Shown one piece after another: positions 36,368 to 44,072 of a stretch of 64,000 bases of DNA. The stretch is from Micromonospora okii (lineage in GTDB: Bacteria > Actinomycetota > Actinomycetes > Mycobacteriales > Micromonosporaceae): NCBI RefSeq assembly GCF_020884795.1, contig NZ_BBZF01000013.1, positions 573,167 through 637,166 of the forward strand, read 5' to 3'. Position 1 is the first letter of the stretch. Every line of letters starts with the position of its first letter. Below the pieces are notes generated by a model that worked only from the letters and a program-made list of their open reading frames with translations, did no database searches and had not been told where the DNA came from. The position numbers and the translations under genes were made by a program.

Positions 36368-36550
36368 ATGGACTGGTCAACTGCGGTGTGGCGCAAGAGC
36401 AGCCGAAGCGACGCCAACGGCCAGTGTGTCGAGGTCGCGGACCGCCGTGACGGGGTGGCCGTCCGGGACAGCAAGGACAAGTTCGGCCCCACGCTGGCCT
36501 TCGACGCCCGGGGCTGGCGCACCTTCATTGACTCGCTCAAGAGCAACTAG
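36368..36550 (+). CDS. DUF397 domain-containing protein
   Basis: This 60-residue DUF397 protein has the typical start DWSTAVWRKSSRSDANGQCVEVAD, centre GVAVRDSKD and end LAFDARGWRTFIDSLK. Family members are small partners of DUF5753 HTH regulators. The ribosome site AGGGAGAG lies 10 bases before the ATG. It is cotranscribed with the regulator, and a hairpin follows it. Confidence 0.93.
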   Translation: MDWSTAVWRKSSRSDANGQCVEVADRRDGVAVRDSKDKFGPTLAFDARGWRTFIDSLKSN

Positions 36551-36586
36551 CGCTACCTCTCCGTACTGGATGAGGCAGTAAGGTGC

Positions 36587-36611
36587 CCCGGCTCCCATCT
36601 CCGGAGCCGGG
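36587..36611 (+). terminator. Rho-independent-like terminator of the DUF5753-DUF397 operon
   Basis: CCCGGCTCC (36587-36595) pairs perfectly with GGAGCCGGG (36603-36611) across a 7-base loop and is followed by TTTG. It lies 36 bp past the DUF397 stop. Confidence 0.75.
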
Positions 36612-36699
36612 TTTGCTGCGTCGACAACCGTCCGTGCTGCGGAGCTGCTCAGCCGTGAACGGGAAGCCCAGGGCCAGCCCGGCTGCGGGAGAGGACCTG

Positions 36700-37575
36700 T
36701 CAGGTGTTGTCGAGCACGAATGCCCGCATGAGCTGGGCGCACTCGGCCGCGTGCGTCTCCAGCAGGAAGTGCCCGGCGTCGTAGATGTGCGCGTCCATGC
36801 GATCAAGAGCGCGGTGGTACGCGATGACCTCCTCGACATCGAAGTACGCGTCCCGCCGTCCCCACAGCACGAGCGCCGGCGGCTGGTGAGCCCGGTGGTA
36901 CTCGGCGATCTCACGGAACCGGGCGACGTGGCTGGCGTAGTCGCCGAACAGCGCGAACTGCGCGTCGATGTTGCCGGGGCGGCTCATGCGCGCCCAGTCG
37001 AGGTGCCACGACTCGGGCGGGTGCAGCGTGCGCAGGCGCTCGGGCAGCTCGGCGAGGTACTGGTCGCGGGTGCCCGCGAAGTTCAACCAGTCCGGCAGAT
37101 CGGCACGCCTGTCATCGGTCGGGTCGGCCCAGTACGCCCTGGCGCTGTCCCACTGCTCGCCGAGGCCGTCCTCGTGCGCGTTGCCACTCTGGACGACGAG
37201 GCCGCGGATGCGACTCGGGTCGCGGGTGGCCAGGTGGTATCCCACCGGTGCGCCGAAGTCGTGCAGGTAGACGAAGAAGCGCTCGGCCCCGAGCTGGTCG
37301 AGGAGGTTCTCGACCGTCCTTGAGAGGTTCTCGAAGGTGTAGTCGTACCGGTCGACAGTCGGCGACGCGGACATCCCGAAGCCGGGAAGATCAGGCGCGA
37401 TTACGTACGCGACGTCGGCCAGAGCGGGCATGACCTGCCGGAACGTGTGCGACGAGCTGGGAAACCCGTGCAGCAGCAGTACGGTCGGCTGGCCGGGGCG
37501 GCCAGCCTCGCGGAAGAAGATTTCCAGGTCGCCGATGTCGGCCTGTCGATGGCGGACCCTCTGAATCGCCTGCAA
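36700..37575 (-). CDS. Alpha/beta hydrolase, epoxide hydrolase/haloalkane dehalogenase-like
   Basis: This 291-residue alpha/beta hydrolase has the oxyanion motif LLLHGFPSSSHTFR, APDLPGFGMS, the nucleophile elbow VYLHDFGAPVGYHLA (Asp as in epoxide hydrolases and dehalogenases rather than Ser), a cap domain (about 130-215), and the catalytic His in DAGHFLLETHA with an acid in LVLWGRRDAYFD. TTG 37575 is the start, supported by AGGAGGGGG just upstream. It lies at the left end of the natural-product cluster; whether it belongs to it is uncertain. Confidence 0.85.
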   Translation of the reverse strand: MQAIQRVRHRQADIGDLEIFFREAGRPGQPTVLLLHGFPSSSHTFRQVMPALADVAYVIAPDLPGFGMSASPTVDRYDYTFENLSRTVENLLDQLGAERFFVYLHDFGAPVGYHLATRDPSRIRGLVVQSGNAHEDGLGEQWDSARAYWADPTDDRRADLPDWLNFAGTRDQYLAELPERLRTLHPPESWHLDWARMSRPGNIDAQFALFGDYASHVARFREIAEYHRAHQPPALVLWGRRDAYFDVEEVIAYHRALDRMDAHIYDAGHFLLETHAAECAQLMRAFVLDNT

Positions 37576-37664
37576 CGCGCCCCCTCCTATGCCCGGCTAC
37601 GAGGAACATCCGCCCGTGGTGCTCTGAGGTTGCGGCTCATCACCGGCCGGTCACCGCCGGCCAG

Positions 37665-37890
37665 TCACCACCCCGCCGCCGACGGGACGCCGGCCCGGCC
37701 CGCGCCGAGGGAACGGCCGGTCGGGGTGAGGACGTGGAGGACGCTCTGCCTGCGTCGGGTGGTCGTGATGAGTCCGGCGGCCCGGAGGGAACCAGCGGCA
37801 GGCCGCGCCCGCTGAGACGCAGCGCGCCGGTGAGCCGGGCGACACCTGCCAGGCGGGCGTCCGGCGTGCCGGCCACCGACTGGACGGTGA
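37665..37890 (-). pseudogene. Frameshifted remnant resembling a winged-helix (ArsR/MarR-like) regulator
   Basis: No intact gene fits 37576-37916. On the minus strand one frame reads TVQSVAGTPDARLAGVARLTG, and another frame resumes with SLRAAGLITTTRRRQSVLHVLTPTGRSLG before a stop at 37665-37667. Joined, these look like helices and the beta-wing of a winged-helix DNA-binding domain, with a frameshift between them. It could be a decayed regulator at the cluster edge. The call rests on eye-matching to the general pattern only. Confidence 0.35.
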
Positions 37891-37916
37891 GCGTGGTCCG
37901 CTGCCTCGCCCCCGGA

Positions 37917-38183
37917 TCAGGCGTCGTCCTGGCGAAGCGCGAGCAGGATGGCCCGCTCGAAGACGGCATTCACCTGCTCCCTCGGCCAGCAAGCCCTCGC
38001 CGTTTCCTCCGCTCGGCGTAGTGCCAGGCCGAGGCGTAGGGGATGGGTCGCCTGAAGCACGTCGACGACGTAGGACTCCAATTGGCATATGTCGCCCCCG
38101 ATCGACGCCGATTCCGGCGCCGCTGGGGCGGCAGGCCCGTGCTGCTGTGTCGGGTCGCCCCGGTTGAGCATGTCGGGGGTCAT
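37917..38183 (-). CDS. Small hypothetical protein, last cistron of the biosynthetic operon
   Basis: The 88-residue product starts MTPDMLNRGDPTQQHGPAAP and has a flexible Pro/Ala/Ser-rich first third, then a helical part (GDICQLESYVVDVLQATHPLRLGLALRRAEETARACWPREQ) with two cysteines, ending AILLALRQDDA. It starts six bases after the stop of the downstream-most ABC gene, so it is probably translated with the cluster. I do not recognise a family. A role as precursor peptide for the ATP-grasp ligase is conceivable but unsupported by repeats or a protease site. Confidence 0.55.
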   Translation of the reverse strand: MTPDMLNRGDPTQQHGPAAPAAPESASIGGDICQLESYVVDVLQATHPLRLGLALRRAEETARACWPREQVNAVFERAILLALRQDDA

Positions 38184-38189
38184 GGGCTG

Positions 38190-39932
38190 CTAGCCATGCC
38201 AGGAGCGCCAGAGGGCTGCGTACGCACCTTCGGCCCGCACGAGTTCGTCGTGGCTGCCCGACTCCACGATCCGGCCGTCCTCCAGCACCACGATGCGGTC
38301 GGCGTCGTGGGCGGTGTGCAGCCGGTGGGCGATGGCGATGACGGTGCGTCCCTCCAGGACCGCCGCGAGGGACCGTTCGACGTGCCGCGCGGCTCTCGGG
38401 GCGAGCAGCGACGTCGCCTCGTCCAGGACCACCACCTGCGGGTCTGCCAGCGCCAACCGTGCCAGCGCCAACTGCTGGGCCTGTGCGGGAGACAGTGCGG
38501 CTCCGCCCGCCCCGACGGCGGTGTCAAGGCCGTGCTCCGCGACCCAGTCCCAGGCGTCCAGGGCCTTGAGAACCTTCTCCAGGTCGTCGTCGGTGGCCGA
38601 GGGTCTCGCCATGACGAGGTTCTCGCGCAGTGTGCCGGCGAAGACGTAGTGCTCCTGGGTGACAAGCGCGACCCGGCGGCGCAGGTCGTCGACGGCCAGG
38701 TCGGCCAGGGCCACGCCGTCGATGGTGACCGTGCCGGTCGTCGGCGGCTCGATGCCGGCGACGAGCCGGCCGAGGGTCGACTTGCCGGCGCCGGACGGAC
38801 CGACGACCGCGATTCGCTCACCCGGTTCGACCCGCAGGGTGACATCGCACAGGACGTCGTGGCCCTCCCGGTAGGCGAAGCTGACGGCGTCCAGCTCGAC
38901 CCTGCCGTCGCCGGTGTCGGGTGACGGAAGTGACGCGCGGGCCGGGGTGGCGCCGCGCACGCCGAGGGTTCTCGCGAGCGACGCGCCGCCGATCTGGAGC
39001 TCGTTCATCCAGTACAGCAGCACGTCGACCGGGACGATGACCTGCTGCACGTAGAGGGTGGCCGTGGCGACCGCGGCCAGCGTGACGAGCCCGTTGAGGT
39101 AGAACACGCCGCCGAGCACCAGCGTCGCCGCGACGGGCAGCACGTACGCGACGTCGCAGATCGGTAGGAACACCGAGCGCAGGTACAGCGTGTAGCGCTC
39201 CGCCTGGTAGGACTCGGTGATGTCGGCGTCGGCGCGGGCCGTGCGACGGTGGGCGATACGCAGGGCCTCGACGGTACGGGCGCCCTCTGCGGTGTCGGTC
39301 AACCCGTCGGTGATGCGCGCGTACGAGGCACTCTGCCGCAGGTAGCCGTCACGGGCGCGGCGCAGGTACCAGCGGGTGGCGGCCCACAGCACGGGCACCG
39401 CGACCAGGCACGGCAGGGCCAGCAACGGGTCGACGAGGATCAGCGCGCCGACAGTCAGCACGATGGTCGTGCCGGCGAACAACGTATCCGGCACAGCCTG
39501 GCGCACCGCGCGGGAGAGCATGTCGACATCGCGGGTGGTGCGATTGACCAGGTCGCCGGTGCCGGCCCGCTCGACCGTGGCCAGCGGTAGCGTCAGGACG
39601 TTGTCGACGAACTCCTCGCGCAGCTCGGCCAGGACGGTCTCGCCGAGGCGGGCGGAGGCGTAGACGGCTGCGGCCAGGATGACCGCCTGCGCCACCACGA
39701 ACACCAGGATGAGCACGACGGCGCGGGTGACGTCTGCGGTGCCGCGTGACACCTCGCCGATGAGGCCGCCGAGCAGCCGTGGCGTGACCAGGCCGGACGC
39801 GGCGGCGAGGGCGTGCAGGGCGACAGCGCAGAACAGGGGGCCACGGTGCCGCGCGGCGATGCGGCGAGCCTGGGCCCGAACCTCCCGCGCCGACGCGACG
39901 GGCAGGGTGTGCACGGTGTCGTCGGTCTTCAC
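38190..39932 (-). CDS. ABC exporter subunit B (membrane plus consensus nucleotide-binding domain)
   Basis: This 580-residue half-transporter has a six-helix exporter domain (about 30-330; LFCAVALHALAAASGLV, AVVLILVFVVAQAVILAAAVYA and others) and a C-terminal ATPase. Walker A is intact (VVGPSGAGKSTLGRL), Walker B is intact (VVVLDEATSLLAP) and the H-loop is present (IAIAHRLH). The signature motif is degenerate (ALSPAQAQQLAL instead of LSGGQ). GTG 39932 overlaps the upstream partner subunit stop (GTGA). The pair most likely exports the cluster's product or confers self-resistance. Confidence 0.92.
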   Translation of the reverse strand: MKTDDTVHTLPVASAREVRAQARRIAARHRGPLFCAVALHALAAASGLVTPRLLGGLIGEVSRGTADVTRAVVLILVFVVAQAVILAAAVYASARLGETVLAELREEFVDNVLTLPLATVERAGTGDLVNRTTRDVDMLSRAVRQAVPDTLFAGTTIVLTVGALILVDPLLALPCLVAVPVLWAATRWYLRRARDGYLRQSASYARITDGLTDTAEGARTVEALRIAHRRTARADADITESYQAERYTLYLRSVFLPICDVAYVLPVAATLVLGGVFYLNGLVTLAAVATATLYVQQVIVPVDVLLYWMNELQIGGASLARTLGVRGATPARASLPSPDTGDGRVELDAVSFAYREGHDVLCDVTLRVEPGERIAVVGPSGAGKSTLGRLVAGIEPPTTGTVTIDGVALADLAVDDLRRRVALVTQEHYVFAGTLRENLVMARPSATDDDLEKVLKALDAWDWVAEHGLDTAVGAGGAALSPAQAQQLALARLALADPQVVVLDEATSLLAPRAARHVERSLAAVLEGRTVIAIAHRLHTAHDADRIVVLEDGRIVESGSHDELVRAEGAYAALWRSWHG

Positions 39933-41620
39933 GCCTCGTCCTCCCGGGCGACGATGCGCCGGTACCGGGCATCGCCGCGTAGCCCCTGGTGCGTTCCTTC
40001 GGTGACGACCCTGCCCCCGACGACGACGGCGATCCGATCCGCGGCGTTCAGCATGATCGGGCTGGTCGTGAAGACCACTGTCGTACGCCCGGTCCGGGCC
40101 TGACTCAGGCGCTGGGCGATGCGCGCCTCGGTGTGCGCGTCGACGGCGCTGGTCGGCTCGACGAGCACGAGCACGTCCGGACCGGTCATCAGCGCGCGGG
40201 CGAGGCGCAGCCGTTGCCGCTGCCCGCCGGAGAACTCCTGCCCGGCGCCCACGACCGGCTGGTCCAAGCCGTCGGGCAGCGCCTCGACGATGTCCTGCGC
40301 CGACGACGCCTCGATCATGGCGTGCAGCCCGTCGGAGCGGTCGGCGGGGTCGAGTTCGGCGCGCAGCGAGCCGTCGAAGAGCCGGTCCTCGTTGGTGGCG
40401 ACCAGGATGCGGGCGCGGACCTGCTCCAGCGGCGCGTCGCGCAGCGGTACGCCGCCGAATGTGGCGGCCGTGCCGGTGTGCCGGCCGAGGCGGTCGGCGA
40501 GCAGCGCGGCGTCCGACGGGGTCGCACATGCCACCGCCAGGAACCGGCCGGGTGGCACCCGGAGCCCGGCGTCGGGATCGACGAGTTCCGCCGGGCCGTC
40601 GGGCAGCGGCGTCGTGCCCGAGCCGTGCTCGGGTTCGATGCGCAGCAGCCGGATCACCCGCGCGGCAGCGACGTTGCCCCGGGTGAACTGGTCGGCGCCG
40701 TCGGCGACGCGGCGCAGCGGGGTCGCCAGGAAGACCGCGTAGCCGTAGAAGGCGACGAGCTGCCCGACGCTGAGCCGGCCGGCGAGGACCGACTCCGCGC
40801 CCAGCCACACGACGGTGACGAGCAGCAGCCCCGGCAGGAGGGTCTTGGCGGAGTCCAGTGCCGCCTCGACGCCGGCCACCCGGACGCCGGCTCCTCGCAC
40901 CCGCTGGGACATCTGTCGGTAGCGTCGGGAGAACTGTGCCTCGCCGCCGATGCTGCGCAACACGCGCAGGCCGCTGCTGATGTCCACGGCGTGGGTGGTC
41001 AGGTCGGCCTGTTGCTCGCGCAGGTGCTGCTGGCGACCGTGCAGCGGTCGCAGGAGCAGCCCGACCGCCCAGACCATGACGGGCACGCCGACGAGGACGA
41101 CGACACCGAGCTGCCAGGACGTCGCAAGCATGATGCCGGCCACCACGACGATCACCACGACGGCGCCGACGAACCGGCCGGTGGTCTCCAGCGTGGCGCC
41201 GAGTTGGGTGATGTCCGCGACGCCGACGCTCACGACCTCGCCGGTGGAGGCTTTCTTGCGCAGCGTGCCGCCGAGCCTGGTGGCCTGCGCGGTGACGAGT
41301 TGCAGCGTCCGGTACGCCGCACCGAGCGAAGCGGTGAGACCGCAGCGGTCCTGCAGGAGCCCTGTCAGCGCCTGCACCGTACCGAGGGCGAGGATCGCGG
41401 CACCCCACCACAGCAGCGCTGTTTGGTCACGGTCGATGATGCCGTCGTCGATGGCCACGCCGATCGCCGCCGGGATCAATGCCTGGGCGACGATGCAGGC
41501 TATGCCGGCGAGGGTGCCGAGCATGATCGGTACGCGGAACTGGCCCGCGAGCCAGAACAGATACCGCAGCGACGATCGACAATCTGCTGTGACGACTGAG
41601 GATTCCGGGAAGTTTCGCAC
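39929..41620 (-). CDS. ABC exporter subunit A with degenerate nucleotide-binding domain
   Basis: The 563-residue partner half-transporter has six helices (FRVPIMLGTLAGIACIVAQALIPAAIGVAI and following). Its ATPase domain is degenerate: the Walker A position reads AVACATPSDAALLADRL with no G-x4-GK[ST], and Walker B reads VLVLVEPTSAVDA, lacking the aspartate. In contrast the signature FSGGQRQRLRLARAL is intact. Thus A supplies the signature and B the Walker motifs, leaving one working site. GTG 41620 (GAGG just upstream) is my start; the frame continues upstream but overlaps the phosphatase gene. Confidence 0.88.
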   Translation of the reverse strand: MRNFPESSVVTADCRSSLRYLFWLAGQFRVPIMLGTLAGIACIVAQALIPAAIGVAIDDGIIDRDQTALLWWGAAILALGTVQALTGLLQDRCGLTASLGAAYRTLQLVTAQATRLGGTLRKKASTGEVVSVGVADITQLGATLETTGRFVGAVVVIVVVAGIMLATSWQLGVVVLVGVPVMVWAVGLLLRPLHGRQQHLREQQADLTTHAVDISSGLRVLRSIGGEAQFSRRYRQMSQRVRGAGVRVAGVEAALDSAKTLLPGLLLVTVVWLGAESVLAGRLSVGQLVAFYGYAVFLATPLRRVADGADQFTRGNVAAARVIRLLRIEPEHGSGTTPLPDGPAELVDPDAGLRVPPGRFLAVACATPSDAALLADRLGRHTGTAATFGGVPLRDAPLEQVRARILVATNEDRLFDGSLRAELDPADRSDGLHAMIEASSAQDIVEALPDGLDQPVVGAGQEFSGGQRQRLRLARALMTGPDVLVLVEPTSAVDAHTEARIAQRLSQARTGRTTVVFTTSPIMLNAADRIAVVVGGRVVTEGTHQGLRGDARYRRIVAREDEA

Positions 41621-41673
41621 GCACCCTCGTATCCGGGAGAAGGCGGACGCGGACAGGAAACAATCCTTTCTAT

Positions 41674-42423
41674 TCAAACATGGAAGCGGCAGAAGGCCGC
41701 CGTCGCATCGTCGTGCGCCTTGTCGTCGGGGTCGGCGGGCGGTTCGGCCCGCTCCGCCGCCCGGGTCGCGGCCACGACGGCGGCCGGCCCGTCCCGCGTC
41801 AGCACGGCGAGCAGGTCTTCCCACATCCAGCCGAAGCGCTCCACCAGCCGGGCCGCCCCGTCGGTGAGGACTGCGGCGCACTCCAGCTCCGCCACCGGCA
41901 CCGAGCCGGTCAGGGCCTCGGCGGCGGCGTCCGGCTGTGCCCCGACGACCCAGAAGCCGCCCGGCACGTTGCGCTTGCCGTGCATCTGTGACCAGGGCAG
42001 GTGGTAGAACCGGCGGATCCGGTCGTCGGTGACCGCCGTGACCACCCCTCCGCGGTCCCGCAACAGCAGCACGGCGTCGCCGAGGACAAGGTGCTCGACC
42101 CGGTCCCCGCGCAGCCGCAGCATCGCCACGGTCGCCGACGGGCTGCGCGGATCTGCGAGGTCGCAGGTGCCCGAATGGGCGGCGCGGACCGTCCCAGCGG
42201 CGTCGCCCAGGAGCACCGGCAGCGATGCCCCGTCTCCGTCCGTACCGAGGAGCCGGCCCAGTTCGGCCGCGATCGAGCGGGCGAACCAGCGAACCCCGTG
42301 GCGGCAGCCGGAACCGAATCCGGGCTCGGCGGTCGCCCCGTCCAGCACCACCGCGAACCTGTCACCGACCGCGACGGCGTCCTCGTTGCCGCCGCCGGGC
42401 GCGGCGCGGCTGCACACCGTCAC
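41674..42423 (-). CDS. PP2C-like protein phosphatase family protein
   Basis: This 249-residue protein has the PP2C layout: GGGNEDAVAVGDRFAVVLDGATAEPGFGSGCRHGVRWFA (metal-binding Asp in NEDA and VLDGAT), GTCDLADPRSPSATVAMLRLRGDRVEHLVLGDAVLLLRD, and ECAAVLTDGAARLVERF. PP2C enzymes dephosphorylate Ser/Thr, but a small-molecule phosphatase role is possible here because the gene is embedded in a biosynthetic operon. GTG 42423 overlaps the previous stop (GTGA); GTG 42429 is an alternative. Confidence 0.75.
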   Translation of the reverse strand: MTVCSRAAPGGGNEDAVAVGDRFAVVLDGATAEPGFGSGCRHGVRWFARSIAAELGRLLGTDGDGASLPVLLGDAAGTVRAAHSGTCDLADPRSPSATVAMLRLRGDRVEHLVLGDAVLLLRDRGGVVTAVTDDRIRRFYHLPWSQMHGKRNVPGGFWVVGAQPDAAAEALTGSVPVAELECAAVLTDGAARLVERFGWMWEDLLAVLTRDGPAAVVAATRAAERAEPPADPDDKAHDDATAAFCRFHV

Positions 42424-44072
42424 CTCCACGTCTCGTCCGCCTCGTAGGCCAGCCACTGGCCGACGGTGCGGATGCCGTCGGAGAGGCCGATCCCGGGCCC
42501 GTCCCGGCCGACCGGCGCGGCGGCCGGGCTGAACGGGACGTCCCCGTCCAGGACCGGCACCGGCTTGATTGCCCGCGAGACCAGCACGGCCAGCTCCGCC
42601 GGGTCCACGAGCGGCCCGGCGTCGGGTGGGTTGGCCGGTGCGCCGTCGAGCGCCCGGGCGATCGCGGAGGCGATGTCCCACACGTGCGAGTACGACGTCG
42701 TCCGGCAGCTGCGATCCACGACGATCGGCTGGGCGACGAGCGACCGGGCCACGTAGTCGTCGAGCGGCCGGCAGCGCACGCCCGGACCGTACGGGACACC
42801 GGTGTGCACGGTCACGGTGCCGGGCTGCGGGCCCGCGCCCACGACCCGGACCGCCGCGTCGGTCACCTCCACCGTCACGTCGTGCCCCCGATCGGCCAGC
42901 TCACCGGCCAGGGTCCGCCCCAGCGACCGAGCCGTTTGCGGCGCGCACGGCACGACGACCACCCTGCGGTGGCGAGCGCCAACCCGGCGGCGCCCGAGCG
43001 AGCGGGTACTCACCGGGCCGCGCAGCCCGGCGACGATCCCGGCCAGCGCGAGCTCACCGAGCGGTTGCCGCAGCGCCGACAGCTCGCGGGAACCGATGCT
43101 CGTGCAGAGGCCACCCGGACCGATCGACTGGGCGGCCCGCACCACCAGCGGGTTCCTGGTCAGCGCCGCCACGTCCTGGCCGGGCCGGCGGCTCACCGCC
43201 CCCGTCGCGTACGCCGTGCGCCACACCTCGAAGAGCACGTCGTCGTGGAGCCGCCCGCGCAGCGCGGCGCACCGGGGCAGCGCGGCGTCGAAGGTCTTGA
43301 CGCAATCTTCCACGTCGACGCCGAGCCGGTGGCTCCAGCGCTCCGGACCGATCGTCGACCAGCGGCCTTCGGGCCCGCGCACGGCACACAGCGCGAGGCC
43401 GAACTTGTAAAAGGGCAGCGCCTCCGGCTCCACCGTCCCGGCGAGCGCCCAGTCTGCGCCCTCCGGGGGCTCCCCGTAGCACGCCGAGAGCCGCAGCCCG
43501 TGGGTGTCGTTCTCCGCGACGCTGGGGAAGTCGCCGTGCTCGACGAGGTTCGGCACGGTCACGTACGTGCGGACGCCGCGCGCGGCGAGGTAGCGGGCCA
43601 TCACCACGTCGCCGGCCCAGGTGCCCGCGTGTTGCCGCGCGAACGCCGCGAACCCCGCCCCGACGTCCGCCGGCAGCATGAGCGCCACCGTCGGGGTGTA
43701 CTCCTGCGCCGCGCGCACCCACCGGGCACCGGCCAGCGCGCCGAGCCGAACGGCTGCGCCGGTGCGGGAGCACCAGTTGGCGTGGAACACCACGGCCGCG
43801 TCCGGTGCCCCCGCCGCGGCTCGGGCCGCGTGCTCTGCGAAGCCCGGCACCAGGATCGCGTCGTCCTCCAGCACGACGTGGTGCGTCGAGCCCGAGGGGA
43901 TCGACGACCACGCCCGCATCGCCGTACGCAGGCCGGTCGGCGGCCCTTCCGGCTGCGGATCCAGTACCAGCTCCAGAAACCCGGGCGGGGTGACGGCCAG
44001 CAGCTCCCGGCCGGGAGCGAGCCGGCGGGGATGTGCCATGACCGCGCCGGTGAGCCGAACGGCCGCGCTCAC
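42420..44072 (-). CDS. Two-domain protein: GT25-like glycosyltransferase fused to a short C-terminal epimerase-like region
   Basis: The 550-residue protein has an N-terminal domain with LEDDAILVPGFAEHAARAA (about 68-86). This resembles the E-D-D-x glycosyltransferase family 25/LPS-type signature, and FHANWC, a TPTVALMLPADVGAGFAAFARQHAG segment and LVEHGDFPS follow. The C-terminal third (from about 375) begins RRVVVVPCAPQTARSLGRTLAGELADRGHDVTVEV and contains TTSYSHVWDIASAIARAL, like the end of NAD-dependent sugar epimerases but without a glycine-rich nucleotide motif. GTG 44072 overlaps the dehydratase stop (GTGA). Proposed role: attaching the cluster's sugar (inference). Confidence 0.6.
   Translation of the reverse strand: MSAAVRLTGAVMAHPRRLAPGRELLAVTPPGFLELVLDPQPEGPPTGLRTAMRAWSSIPSGSTHHVVLEDDAILVPGFAEHAARAAAGAPDAAVVFHANWCSRTGAAVRLGALAGARWVRAAQEYTPTVALMLPADVGAGFAAFARQHAGTWAGDVVMARYLAARGVRTYVTVPNLVEHGDFPSVAENDTHGLRLSACYGEPPEGADWALAGTVEPEALPFYKFGLALCAVRGPEGRWSTIGPERWSHRLGVDVEDCVKTFDAALPRCAALRGRLHDDVLFEVWRTAYATGAVSRRPGQDVAALTRNPLVVRAAQSIGPGGLCTSIGSRELSALRQPLGELALAGIVAGLRGPVSTRSLGRRRVGARHRRVVVVPCAPQTARSLGRTLAGELADRGHDVTVEVTDAAVRVVGAGPQPGTVTVHTGVPYGPGVRCRPLDDYVARSLVAQPIVVDRSCRTTSYSHVWDIASAIARALDGAPANPPDAGPLVDPAELAVLVSRAIKPVPVLDGDVPFSPAAAPVGRDGPGIGLSDGIRTVGQWLAYEADETWR

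Noticed and set aside
38183..41411. Reading the exporter as one 1073-residue fused ABC protein
   Set aside because: The N-terminal part of that frame is an out-of-frame shadow of the separate upstream subunit; the GTGA overlap at 39929-39932 marks two genes.
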